A stretch of DNA of 64,000 bases from Pelagerythrobacter aerophilus (GTDB lineage Bacteria > Pseudomonadota > Alphaproteobacteria > Sphingomonadales > Sphingomonadaceae): positions 1 through 64,000 of the forward strand of contig NZ_QXFK01000014.1 of NCBI RefSeq assembly GCF_003581645.1, read 5' to 3'. Below are positions 27,719-35,736 of the stretch, in pieces; positions within the stretch are counted from its first letter, which is position 1; each line of letters opens with the position of its first letter. The position numbers were made by a program, and so were the translations under genes. The notes beneath the pieces were generated by a model. The model saw nothing but the letters and a program-made list of their open reading frames with translations, was not told the origin of the DNA and ran no database searches.

Positions 27719-27961
27719 TTAGCTCAAGCACGCTGCAGCCGCCTCCATTAGACGACAACGGCGATAGCATGAATACCGGGAAGCGGAATAGCGACATTCG
27801 GGGCATAGCGCGGATGGCGGCTTTTCGGCAACCCGATTGAGCTGGCGGATGTCCGATATGAGGGCGCGAAGATGACTCGCCGACTCGCCGCCAGCAACGT
27901 CCGCTATCTCAATAGACACTTCTGAAAGGAGCCGTTCCGGTTCGTCCAACACTACCGCCAT
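27719..27961 (-). CDS. small protein with possible zinc ribbon, first gene of the ABC-3C operon
   Basis: 80 aa. The N-terminal half is acidic helical (EPERLLSEVSIEIADVAGGESASHLRALISDIRQLNRVAEKPP). The C-terminal half holds cysteines as CPEC, then about nine residues on CYRRC, and a final C. It ends 15 bases before the effector start, same strand, so it would be co-transcribed. No clear ribosome-binding site. I do not recognise it. It could be a Zn-binding accessory of the system or a chance frame. Confidence 0.4.
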   Translation of the reverse strand: MAVVLDEPERLLSEVSIEIADVAGGESASHLRALISDIRQLNRVAEKPPSALCPECRYSASRYSCYRRCRLMEAAAACLS

Positions 27962-28030
27962 TCACTTGAGTGAATGACGAGCAGGTATTGGGCGCCGATG
28001 GGCGGTAAGTCGGGAAACTAGTCCCAAGGT

Positions 28031-28059
28031 CTACCGTCCGCCATCGGGGCGGACGGTAG
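28031..28059. other. perfect hairpin at the right edge of the defence island
   Basis: CTACCGTCCGCC, loop ATCGG, GGCGGACGGTAG: a 12-bp perfect stem with no T-run. It lies immediately before the point where recognisable xthA sequence begins (28065). It may be an element end or a terminator; nothing else marks it. Confidence 0.5.
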
Positions 28060-28064
28060 CTGCT

Positions 28065-28770
28065 CAGCTGGAACTCAAAGCGCCGCAAGAGCGGTTTCCC
28101 GAAAAGGCCATTCGCGATGCCGGTTACGAGGCGGTTTGGCATGGCCAGAGCCGGTGGAACGGAGTGGCTCTCCTGAGCCGGGTCGGCGAAATTCACGAAA
28201 CCCGTCGCGGCCTGCCTGGCGATCTCGATGATGTGCAGAGCCGCTATATCGAGGCGGCGGTCGACGGTGTACTCGTCGCCGGGCTTTACTTACCCAACGG
28301 CAATCCGCGCCCCGGGGCCGAAGTTCGCATTCAAGCTCCGCTGGATCGACCGCTTGCACGAGCACCTCGCGGCTCTGATCGATCTCGACGCGCCGGTGGT
28401 CGTCGCCGGCGACTACAATGTCATGCCGACCGATCTCGACGTCTACGCGCCCGAGCGTTGGCGCGACGACGCGCTGTTCGCGCCCGAGGTGAAAGCGGCG
28501 TATCGCCGACTGCTCGACCAGGGCTGGACCGATGCCGTCCGGCACCTGCACCCCCACGAGACGATCTACACGTTCTGGAAGTACTGGCGCGGCGCGTTCG
28601 AGCGCAACGCCGGTCTCAGGATCGACCATTTCCTCCTCAATGGTCCCGCCACCGCACGCCTGACGAAAGCGGCGGTCGATACGCGCCCTCGAAGCTGGGA
28701 GAAGACCAGCGACCATGCGCCGGTCTGGATCGAGCTTGCGGAACGGATGCCGCGAAAGCGTCGCGGCTGA
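28065..28770 (+). pseudogene. xthA: exodeoxyribonuclease III (xthA), 5'-truncated and frameshifted
   Basis: From 28065 the frame reads QLELKAPQERFPEKAIRDAG, YEAVWHGQSRWNGVALLSRV and YIEAAVDGVLVAGLYLPNGNP, i.e. exonuclease III from about residue 36 on. In the CCCCGGGG run near 28310-28317 the frame shifts by one base and continues GPKFAFKLRWIDRL, VVVAGDYNVMPTDLDVYAPERW, GLRIDHFLLNG and WEKTSDHAPVWIELAE to 28770. The first ~35 residues (the initial TYNVNG-type motif) are missing. XthA removes abasic sites and 3' blocks, and this copy cannot make an active enzyme. The truncation coincides with the edge of the IS/ABC-3C island. Confidence 0.85.
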
Positions 28771-28840
28771 ACAACCTCCAATGGCCATTCGCGCCCGTGT
28801 ACGAACTGGCGCGGTGCCATGGCCGATGTTAGTCTGCATC

Positions 28841-29407
28841 ATGCCGCGCAAGCAGAAGCTCAAGGTATTCCGCACCCCGACCGGCTTCCATGACGCCTAT
28901 GTTGCCGCACCGAGCCAGAAGGCGGCATTGGAGGCGTGGGGAAGCGAGCACGACCTTTTCGCTCGCGGCATCGCCGAGAAGGTCGACGATCCCGAGCTGA
29001 TGCGCGAGCCGCTCGCCAAGCCAGGCGTGATCATACGCCGCCTGCGCGGCAATATGAGCGAGCAGATCGCCGCGCTGCCGAAGAGCAAGCCCGCTCGAAA
29101 GCGCTCCCCGGCACCGAAGCCGGGCGACGTGCCGGCGCAAGATCCGTCCGCCCGGCCGAAAAAGCGCGCCGTCCCACCGAAGCCGAAGCCCGATCGCGCT
29201 GCGCTCGATGAGGCGGAGCGCGCTCTGGCCGAGGCTGAAAAGCAGCAGGTCAAGGAGCACAGGGCGCTGGTTCGACGCTTGGCGGATCTCGAGCGCGAGC
29301 TGCGCGAACTCGAGCGCGGTCATTCATCTGAACTGACGAAGCTGCAAAAGAACGTGGAGAAGCTTCGGTCGCGGTACGATCGCGCCATGGAGGAATGGCG
29401 GAATTAG
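28841..29407 (+). CDS. conserved sphingomonad hypothetical protein with C-terminal coiled coil
   Basis: 188 aa. The conserved start is MPRKQKLKVFRTPTGFHDAY then VAAPSQKAALEAWGSEHDLFARG, a basic Pro/Lys-rich linker (KPARKRSPAPKPGD, KKRAVPPKPKP), and a long coiled coil of about 75 residues (ERALAEAEKQQVKEHRALVR..LERELRELE). Similar proteins are often labelled TolA-like only because of composition. No signal peptide is seen, so it is probably cytoplasmic. It lies 70 bases downstream of the xthA remnant, which is its usual neighbour type in my reading. Function unknown. Confidence 0.75.
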   Translation: MPRKQKLKVFRTPTGFHDAYVAAPSQKAALEAWGSEHDLFARGIAEKVDDPELMREPLAKPGVIIRRLRGNMSEQIAALPKSKPARKRSPAPKPGDVPAQDPSARPKKRAVPPKPKPDRAALDEAERALAEAEKQQVKEHRALVRRLADLERELRELERGHSSELTKLQKNVEKLRSRYDRAMEEWRN

Positions 29408-29663
29408 ATCCTGGTCGTAGCGGCCAGGTTCACGCGCGATTGTTCTTCTCGGTTCCCGCGCACAGGCGTGCGCACGCTCCGGACCTAGCGAAGAACGCAC
29501 CGCTCTACGCGATCGACATCCGGATCCAGGCAATCCACTACAGCCCGGCAACGTCGCCTGTTTTTGCTACGAGGCGCCGATGTCGTAGCCCTCGTTCCGC
29601 CGGCTCGCACAGCGTAGGGCTCCCGACAAGCACCGGGTCTGCGCCCCGGGAGGCGGCAGGAGG
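29408..29663. other. gap between two convergent genes
   Basis: 256 bases between the coiled-coil gene and fecR (B). No gene or clear terminator recognised. Confidence 0.4.
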
Positions 29664-30620
29664 CTATTTCCGCGAAGTTGCAGGTCCGCCGCTCAGAACA
29701 TAGCCGCCGTCGCCGCCGGCAAGATCGAGGGCAAGCGCGGCGGCTAGCTTACGGGCGAGGGCCGCGCTGTCGCTGATCTGGAATCGCCCGGTGACCTGCA
29801 GGCGGCCCAATGCCGGATCGGCGAGGCGGATGGGATCGCTGTTGATCGCATTCGCCCGGTCGATGATCGTGCCGAGCGGGAGACCGTCAGCCTCCAGGAT
29901 CGTGGCGGTGGAGGCTTGCGCCGTGGCCGGGGGCCGGTGCTGCGACCGCGCGTTCGCCGCCGGCGCGATCCGGCGGGGCGTGCCACCCTCGACTTCGGCG
30001 CTCTCGCCCGGCGCTAGGCGAACAGCCTCGGCCTCCGGCGAGGCGCGCACCTCGACCGCGCCCTCGATCAGGTGAACCCGCGGATGGGCACCGCGCAGAT
30101 CGATCTCGAACACGGTGCCCAGCGCAGTTGTCCGGGAATTGCCCGCGAGCACGACGAACGGCCTGTTCGCGTCGGGCGCGACCGTGAAGCGTGCGCGACC
30201 GCCCTCCAGGTGCACGCGCCGCTCGGTGGCCGTGAACTCGGTCCCGATCCGTGCCCCGTTCCTCAGGGCGACTGTGCTGCCGTCGGCGAGAAGAAGCGTG
30301 CCGGCGGCGGTCTCCGTGCCAGCCAGGTCGCCCATGCGCGGCGTGGCTTGCAGGTACCAGGCGCATATGAGGGCGATTGCCGCGGCCGCCACGGCCGCCC
30401 AGCGCAGCGGCGCCCACCGCGCTGCACCGCGCGCTTCTTCCGGCCTGGGTACATCTTCATGGGCCAGATTGCGGGTGAAGTGCCAGTCGTCCTCGTAGCT
30501 CGCATAGGCGGCAGCATTGCGCGGGTCGCGCAGCCAATCCTCGAACGCCGCGCGGTGCGTCTCGGCTTCGGGCCCGCGCATGAGCGCAAACCAGTCGGAG
30601 GCCTTCCGATCGCGTGTCAC
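29664..30620 (-). CDS. FecR-family anti-sigma/signal relay protein (locus B)
   Basis: 318 aa. The cytoplasmic domain at the N-terminus (ASDWFALMRGPEAETHRAAFEDWLRDPRNAAAYASYEDDW) is followed by a membrane helix at ~72-92 (WAAVAAAAIALICAWYL). The FecR domain (GTLLLADGSTVALRNGARIG...RTTALGTVFEIDLRGAHPRVHLIEGAVEV) leads to a C-terminal STN-like end (GLPLGTIIDRANAINSDPIRLADPALGRLQVTGRFQISD). It starts at GTG 30620, overlapping the sigma-factor stop by four bases. The arrangement equals that of locus A. The partner receptor B lacks an STN domain, so the input signal must reach FecR another way. Confidence 0.9.
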   Translation of the reverse strand: MTRDRKASDWFALMRGPEAETHRAAFEDWLRDPRNAAAYASYEDDWHFTRNLAHEDVPRPEEARGAARWAPLRWAAVAAAAIALICAWYLQATPRMGDLAGTETAAGTLLLADGSTVALRNGARIGTEFTATERRVHLEGGRARFTVAPDANRPFVVLAGNSRTTALGTVFEIDLRGAHPRVHLIEGAVEVRASPEAEAVRLAPGESAEVEGGTPRRIAPAANARSQHRPPATAQASTATILEADGLPLGTIIDRANAINSDPIRLADPALGRLQVTGRFQISDSAALARKLAAALALDLAGGDGGYVLSGGPATSRK

Positions 30621-31207
30621 GGATGCCGGCTCCGTGCCCGCCGGACCGCGCGCAGGGCCTTCGCAATCTGCTTTTCGACGCCTTTCACGCTCATCCCCAT
30701 TTGCGACGCGATCTCTTCGTAGGTGAGACCGTCTATCCTGTGCATCAGGAAGATGTCACGGGTCTTGGGCCTCAGGCGGCCGAGCGCCTCGCCGACGCGC
30801 CGCATCTCGTCGCGCGCTTCCAGCGCGGCATGGGGATCGGGACCTGCGATCTCGGGCTCCTCGTAGCTTGTGTGATGCGCGGCCATGCGACGTGCGTCGG
30901 AGCGGCCACGCTCGGCCAGCAGGTTGCGGGCGGTGCGGAAGAGATACGGGCCAGGCTGCTGGGCCAGAACGCGCGGGTAGGCGCTGCTCGCCATGAACCG
31001 GCGAAAGCACTCCTGAATGAGGTCGCCGACATCCTGCGCCGGAACTCGCGCCTTGATGAAGCGGACAAGCCGCGGATGCTCTTCTCGGTAGACGGCCGCG
31101 GCGCGGGCGCGAGCGCCATGGCCGTGCCAATTGTCGGGCGGAAGCGGATCGCCCGGCGCAATGCCGCGGGAGCCGAGCGTGCTGTTGTCGTCGTAGTCCA
31201 TCGCCAT
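30617..31207 (-). CDS. FecI-type ECF sigma factor (locus B)
   Basis: 196 aa. Region 2: HPRLVRFIKARVPAQDVGDLIQECFRRFMAS and PYLFRTARNLLAERGRSDARR. Region 4: LRPKTRDIFLMHRIDGLTYEEIASQMGMSVKGVEKQIAKALRAVRRA. ATG 31207 (or 31201) is chosen because upstream residues of the longer frame look non-coding and a GAGG site precedes it. It is divergent from receptor B and coupled to fecR. Compared with locus A the sequence is well diverged, so the two sigma factors probably recognise different promoters. Confidence 0.88.
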   Translation of the reverse strand: MAMDYDDNSTLGSRGIAPGDPLPPDNWHGHGARARAAAVYREEHPRLVRFIKARVPAQDVGDLIQECFRRFMASSAYPRVLAQQPGPYLFRTARNLLAERGRSDARRMAAHHTSYEEPEIAGPDPHAALEARDEMRRVGEALGRLRPKTRDIFLMHRIDGLTYEEIASQMGMSVKGVEKQIAKALRAVRRARSRHP

Positions 31208-31643
31208 GCTGCCTCGTCCGCGCTGGGCGACAAGGCGGCCGAAAGCCGGGTGTCGAGAACATACTTGACTATGCGCCGCCGCCTTTAGCGAACACGCCTG
31301 GACATGCGCGGCGGCCACCCGGCCGGATGGCTGGAAATTCGTTAACTGCTCAAGCGGGTTCTCAAGCCCGGCATCGTGCGCCTGTTTCGCCCGATGCGTC
31401 GTCAGCATAGCCGGGCACTGATCAGATGCAACATGGTTGCAGATGAAACCGATCCAAATTGGAGGCTTGTCGCGTGGACCGCAGATGCCGGTTTCCCTAA
31501 GCGTGCGCAGGCGGATCTAGACCCTCTGACCGGCTCATTCCGCAACAACAATCAACATTGACACTAATGTCAGTTGCAGTACAACGCCCGAGTTGAGAAG
31601 CGACGGGTCGTGGAAGATCCCGCGTCGACAGGGGAGAGGAAAT
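31208..31643. promoter_or_regulatory. divergent regulatory region between sigma B and receptor B
   Basis: 436 bases without a gene. The receptor-proximal part holds a good housekeeping promoter, TTGACA (31558-31563), 16 bases, TACAAC (31580-31585). It is overlapped by ACATTGACACTAATGTCA (31555-31572), a relative of the palindrome between tetR and the metal-dependent hydrolase. AGGGGAGAGGAAAT precedes the receptor start. I see nothing else assignable. Confidence 0.6.
31555..31572 (+). promoter_or_regulatory. candidate TetR operator on the receptor B promoter
   Basis: ACATTGACACTAATGTCA shares the left half and the AATGT of the right half with the perfect palindrome at 38944-38963, and overlaps the -35 box TTGACA, as a repressor site would. 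Confidence 0.5.
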
Positions 31644-34619
31644 ATGCGAGTTTTCCGTAGTTGTTTTTGCGCGTCCAGCATGATCGCATTGATTGCCGGA
31701 GCCACATCGCCGGCCTTCGCGCAGGACCCGAGCAGCTCGGAGCAGATTCCGGAGTCCGCCGCTGGCGTGACTGAGGGCTCGGTGATCATCGTCACCGCGC
31801 AGAAGCGCGAGGAATCGATCCAGGACGTACCGATCGCGGTGACGGCGCTGTCGAGCGAGGACCTGGATGCGCAGAAGATCGAGGGCGGTTCCGAACTCCT
31901 GCGCGCCGTGCCGAACGTGAGCTTTTCCAAAAGCAACTTCAGCATGTACAACTTCTCGATCCGCGGGATTGGGACCAAGGCGATCTCGGCGGCGAGCGAC
32001 CCCGCGGTCGCGATCAGCTTCAACAACACACCGCTGGTGCGCAACCGCCTGTTCGAATCCGAATTCTTCGACATGGCGCGGATCGAGGTGCTGCGCGGAC
32101 CGCAGGGTACGCTCTACGGCCGCAATGCCACGGCAGGCGTGGTCAACCTGATCCCCGCATTGCCGACCGACGAGTTCGAGGGATCGGTCAAGGCCGAGGT
32201 CGGAAGCTATTCCACGCGCCGCCTGAACGGCATGCTCAACGTGCCGCTCGGCGATACCTTCGGTGTCCGCGTCGCCGGCCAGTGGACCAAGCGCGACGGG
32301 TTCGACTACAACACCTTCACCCAGAACCGCGTGAACGGCCGCGACCTGTGGTCGACCCGCGCGATCGCGGAGTGGGAGCCGAGCGACCGCTTCCGCGCCA
32401 ACGTGATCTGGCAGCATTTCGAGGAAGACGACAACCGCTCGCGCACCGGCAAACAGCTTTGCACACGCGACCCTGGTCCCACGATGGTGGGGACGACTCC
32501 CGTCCCGGCCGACTTGCAGGGACGTCTAAGCCAAGGATGTTTGCCGCGCTCCTTGTACGATGAAGCCGCCTTTGGGGCGCCTAACGCGTCCGGTCTCGCT
32601 TTTCTGGTTGCGGGCAACATTGCCATCCCGATGGGCGTGCGCCCGGACACCTTCGAGATGGTTTATGGCATGCGCGCCGGCGATCCGTTCGCGGATGTCG
32701 CACAATCGCGCGATCTGCGCGAGATCGCGACCAGCTATGATCCAGTCTTTCGAGCCAAGAACGACGTCTTCCAGGGCAACCTCGAATTCGACATCAGCGA
32801 TTCATTGCGCCTCGTCTCGCAGACCGCCTACGCGCGCGATCGCTATTACTCGTCCCAGGATTATAACCGCTTCCTATCGGCGCCCATCTTCAACGATACG
32901 ACCGGGCTCGTTTCGCCACTTACCGGAGAGCCCATTGACCAGGCGCATGCGGCGCCAGGCGCAATATTCGTCGATCCCCAGCTGGGAGCGTCCGACCGGC
33001 TGCTCGCCGTTGACCTGAATCGGTCGCGCAACAGTCAGTGGTCACAGGAATTCCGACTTCAGTCGTCCTTTGACGGGCCAATAAACTTTAATATCGGCGC
33101 AAACTACCTGCATTTCAAATCGCAAGATGATTATTTCGTATTCAACAATACATTCAGCTTTATCGCTTATAATCTCTATAACCGCCCGGTCCAGACTTAT
33201 CCAAACTACCACCCCTGTCCGCCCGATACGGTTGGCGTTGACTGTGTCTACGTCGATCCCAATCCGATCGGGTCGCTGGACGAACTGGGACACAACTATT
33301 TCCTGAGCCGCAACGTCGTCAAAACAGAGTCATGGGCCATCTTTGGCGAAGCGTACTGGAATGTCGCCGAGAACGTGAAGTTGACTGCGGGATTGCGGTT
33401 TACAAAGGACAGCAAGACCGCAACGCCGATTCCGAGTCAGCTGCTCCTCGGGGGCGGCGGAGAATTGGGTACGAGCGGCGGCTCTGTCAGCGCGGGCTAT
33501 CCAGCCGATCCTGAGGTCAAGCAGCGCTGGTCCGAGCCTACGGGGCGCCTGGTCCTAGACTGGATGCCGGACCTGTCGTTCACTGACGATACCCTGATAT
33601 ATGCCTCGGCCTCGCGCGGCTATAAAGGCGGCGGCACCAATCCTCCGCGCCCGAACCTCAACCCACGCATCGTGCAGTTCCAGCCGCTACCGGCGACGTT
33701 CGAGCCGGAATACGTCAACGCATTCGAGATCGGCACGAAGAACACCTTCGCCGGTGGCCGGTTCACGCTGAACGCTACGGGCTTCTACTATGATTATGAG
33801 GGCTATCAGGTCTCCAAAATTGTCGACCGCATCTCGCTCAACGAAAACTTCGATGCGACGATCTGGGGCTTGGAGCTCGAGGCCGCATGGCGACCATCGC
33901 GGGCATTCCAGATGGATGCTAACCTGGGGTATCTCCGCACGCGACTGAAGGACGGGTCACAGTCGATTGACGTGATGAACCGGACGCAAGGCAACGAGGA
34001 CTGGGTTCTGCTGCGGCCGTGGATTCAGATCCCTTCCAACTGCATCGCGCCGCGACAGCATGTCGAGACCATTCTCAACTCCCCTCTGGCACCGTTTTTG
34101 GGCCTTAATGCCCTCGGCGCACTTTGTGGCGGCTCCAAGGAGACCGGCACGTTCAATCCGGAAGTCGATGGCCTTCGCATGGACCAGTTTTTCGGCTTCA
34201 CCTATAATCCGCTGACGGACGCGCCGAACGGAGGCCGCGGGTTCTTTGCAGATCTTTCAGGCAACGAACTCCCCAACGCTCCGCGACTGACCTTCAATGT
34301 CGGTGCGCAATATACTGTCCCCATCGACGGCGGGGATTGGGAGCTCACGCTGCGCGGCGATTATTATCGGCAGTCGAAAAGCTTCGCCCGCGTCTACAAT
34401 ACGGAGTTCGATCGGCTTAAAGGCTGGGATAATGCCAATATCCTGATCGCTCTCGAGCGTCCGGCGAGCGGACTAGAGTTCCAGCTCTATGTGAAGAATG
34501 TCTTCGACAAGACCCCCATCACGGATTTCTTCGTCAACAGCGACGACACCGGACTTACATCCAACATATTCACTCTGGATCCCAGAATTATTGGATTTAG
34601 CGTATCGAAGAGCTTTTGA
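31644..34619 (+). CDS. TonB-dependent receptor without STN domain (locus B)
   Basis: 991 aa. Signal peptide MRVFRSCFCASSMIALIAGA to AFAQ, then directly the TonB box/plug VIIVTAQKREESIQDVPIAVTALSSEDL with RIEVLRGPQGTLYGRNATAG. The barrel is closely similar to receptor A (YNFSIRGIGTKAIS, DYNRFLSAPIFNDT, ANYLHFKSQDDYFVFNN, DVMNRTQGNEDWVLLRPWIQ) and ends FSVSKSF. Relative to A, the ~95-residue STN domain is missing. ATG 31644 has GGGAGAGGAAAT upstream. The substrate is unknown. The shared barrel suggests related ligands for A and B. Confidence 0.93.
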   Translation: MRVFRSCFCASSMIALIAGATSPAFAQDPSSSEQIPESAAGVTEGSVIIVTAQKREESIQDVPIAVTALSSEDLDAQKIEGGSELLRAVPNVSFSKSNFSMYNFSIRGIGTKAISAASDPAVAISFNNTPLVRNRLFESEFFDMARIEVLRGPQGTLYGRNATAGVVNLIPALPTDEFEGSVKAEVGSYSTRRLNGMLNVPLGDTFGVRVAGQWTKRDGFDYNTFTQNRVNGRDLWSTRAIAEWEPSDRFRANVIWQHFEEDDNRSRTGKQLCTRDPGPTMVGTTPVPADLQGRLSQGCLPRSLYDEAAFGAPNASGLAFLVAGNIAIPMGVRPDTFEMVYGMRAGDPFADVAQSRDLREIATSYDPVFRAKNDVFQGNLEFDISDSLRLVSQTAYARDRYYSSQDYNRFLSAPIFNDTTGLVSPLTGEPIDQAHAAPGAIFVDPQLGASDRLLAVDLNRSRNSQWSQEFRLQSSFDGPINFNIGANYLHFKSQDDYFVFNNTFSFIAYNLYNRPVQTYPNYHPCPPDTVGVDCVYVDPNPIGSLDELGHNYFLSRNVVKTESWAIFGEAYWNVAENVKLTAGLRFTKDSKTATPIPSQLLLGGGGELGTSGGSVSAGYPADPEVKQRWSEPTGRLVLDWMPDLSFTDDTLIYASASRGYKGGGTNPPRPNLNPRIVQFQPLPATFEPEYVNAFEIGTKNTFAGGRFTLNATGFYYDYEGYQVSKIVDRISLNENFDATIWGLELEAAWRPSRAFQMDANLGYLRTRLKDGSQSIDVMNRTQGNEDWVLLRPWIQIPSNCIAPRQHVETILNSPLAPFLGLNALGALCGGSKETGTFNPEVDGLRMDQFFGFTYNPLTDAPNGGRGFFADLSGNELPNAPRLTFNVGAQYTVPIDGGDWELTLRGDYYRQSKSFARVYNTEFDRLKGWDNANILIALERPASGLEFQLYVKNVFDKTPITDFFVNSDDTGLTSNIFTLDPRIIGFSVSKSF

Positions 34620-34808
34620 TATAGAAAACATGCAGCCTGAAGAGATCAACTTACCACTGTGGTGAGAATAGATTCGCTCAACTTCATCCATTATGGATAT
34701 AACGTAAATATAAACATTGACACTCATGTTCATTAATTTATCCTAGAAGAGTACAGGCGAGTCGCTGTACACAAACGTAGAAACCAAAATACGGAAGAGG
34801 ATGCTACA
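34620..34808. promoter_or_regulatory. intergenic region with promoter of the four-cysteine protein (B)
   Basis: 189 AT-rich bases. TTGACA (34717-34722), 16 bases, TATCCT (34739-34744) forms a good promoter about 65 bases before the start codon, so the small gene has its own promoter and is not just read through from the receptor. Confidence 0.6.
34714..34732 (+). promoter_or_regulatory. candidate TetR operator on the four-cysteine protein (B) promoter
   Basis: ACATTGACACTCATGTTCA keeps ACATTGACA exactly and ATGT of the right half of the 38944-38963 palindrome, again overlapping the TTGACA -35 box. Confidence 0.45.
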
Positions 34809-35315
34809 ATGAAGAAATTGAGTGCTATTCTCGCTGCTGGCGTCATAGCCGTTGGTGCGCAAGCTGCAGTTGCAGCCACATTCGGCCCGACGTCGCCACT
34901 TCCCAACAGCCGTACCTACACCGGCAGCGTTACGGTTCAGAAGGATGGCCTGCCTTACGCCTGTTCGCTGACCGTCAACGTCAAGGTCAACAGCGCGAGT
35001 GACGTCGACGTTACGGTGCCTTCGGGGAACCTCGGGGGCGGCTTTCCGTGCGGCCTGATCTCGGTCACCGGCAATGCCAACGTGACCTACGATGGAGCCA
35101 ACTGGGGCATCACTGGGCTGACCATCGATCCGCCCCTGAGCGCCGGGACCTGCACTGGCAGGATCAAGTTCACCTGGGGCGGCAATACCGCCAATCCCCG
35201 GACCATCGGCCTCACCAACGGGTTCTCGGATTCGTCCGATCCAACCGGCGGTAATCCCTGCAAGATGCAAGGCACGCTGACGTCGGCCGGTGATAACCTT
35301 ACGCTGACGCCCTAA
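34809..35315 (+). CDS. secreted four-cysteine protein, PraB-like (locus B)
   Basis: 168 aa. Signal peptide MKKLSAILAAGVIAVGAQAA with cleavage near AVA. The mature protein is Thr/Gly/Asn-rich and strand-like with cysteines at 52, 81, 115 and 151, almost superposable on those of locus A, indicating two conserved disulfides. Segments such as PYACSLTVNVKVN and GGFPCGLISVTGNANVTYD resemble the PraB/alkane-oxidation-activator type of extracellular protein, which in Pseudomonas is a surface/biofilm-associated secreted protein; the assignment here is a resemblance only. It has its own promoter and a hairpin behind it, so it may be the most abundant product of the locus. Confidence 0.75.
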   Translation: MKKLSAILAAGVIAVGAQAAVAATFGPTSPLPNSRTYTGSVTVQKDGLPYACSLTVNVKVNSASDVDVTVPSGNLGGGFPCGLISVTGNANVTYDGANWGITGLTIDPPLSAGTCTGRIKFTWGGNTANPRTIGLTNGFSDSSDPTGGNPCKMQGTLTSAGDNLTLTP

Positions 35316-35336
35316 GTCTGGCGAACACAGGGGTCG

Positions 35337-35368
35337 GAGGGGCGTTGCAGGACACTGCAACGTCCCTC
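35337..35368 (+). terminator. hairpin after the four-cysteine gene (B)
   Basis: GAGGGGCGTTGCAG, loop GACA, CTGCAACGTCCCTC: a 14-bp stem with one mismatch 21 bases after the stop. The T-run is weak (TTTT about 10 bases later). It occupies the same place as the terminator at 11853-11882 in locus A. Confidence 0.65.
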
Positions 35369-35736
35369 TGCGACGTTTTCCCGTGAAGAGTCACACAAGG
35401 GGCGGCATTTGGCGAGGTGATTTGCATTGCCCAAAGCTGCGAGAGTGATCGCAATCCCGGTACGGCCTCGGCCTTGATGTCGCATCGGTCCCCTGGGCCA
35501 TGGGTCGCTCGGTCCGGAAATGCTGGTGGCCACAGCCGTGCGCGGGTTCGCGCGCCGTTGCGTTCTTTCAGAGCTGTCGAGGCAAGACGGCGGGAGTTGG
35601 CAGGGGCTGCGGCTGGGTCGAGTGCGAGGCAAGCCGCTGCCCGCCCGCAGGGCCGCTTCCACGCTTCGGTTTCGAGAGCGGTTTGCTAGTCCGAATTTTC
35701 CCTCATGGCTTTCCAACCCCCAACTCGCACATCCGG
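35369..35736. other. gap before outer-membrane protein B
   Basis: About 370 bases. The reading frame of the next gene is open upstream of its chosen start, but the translated part shows no signal peptide and looks like chance coding. No promoter could be assigned. Confidence 0.4.
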
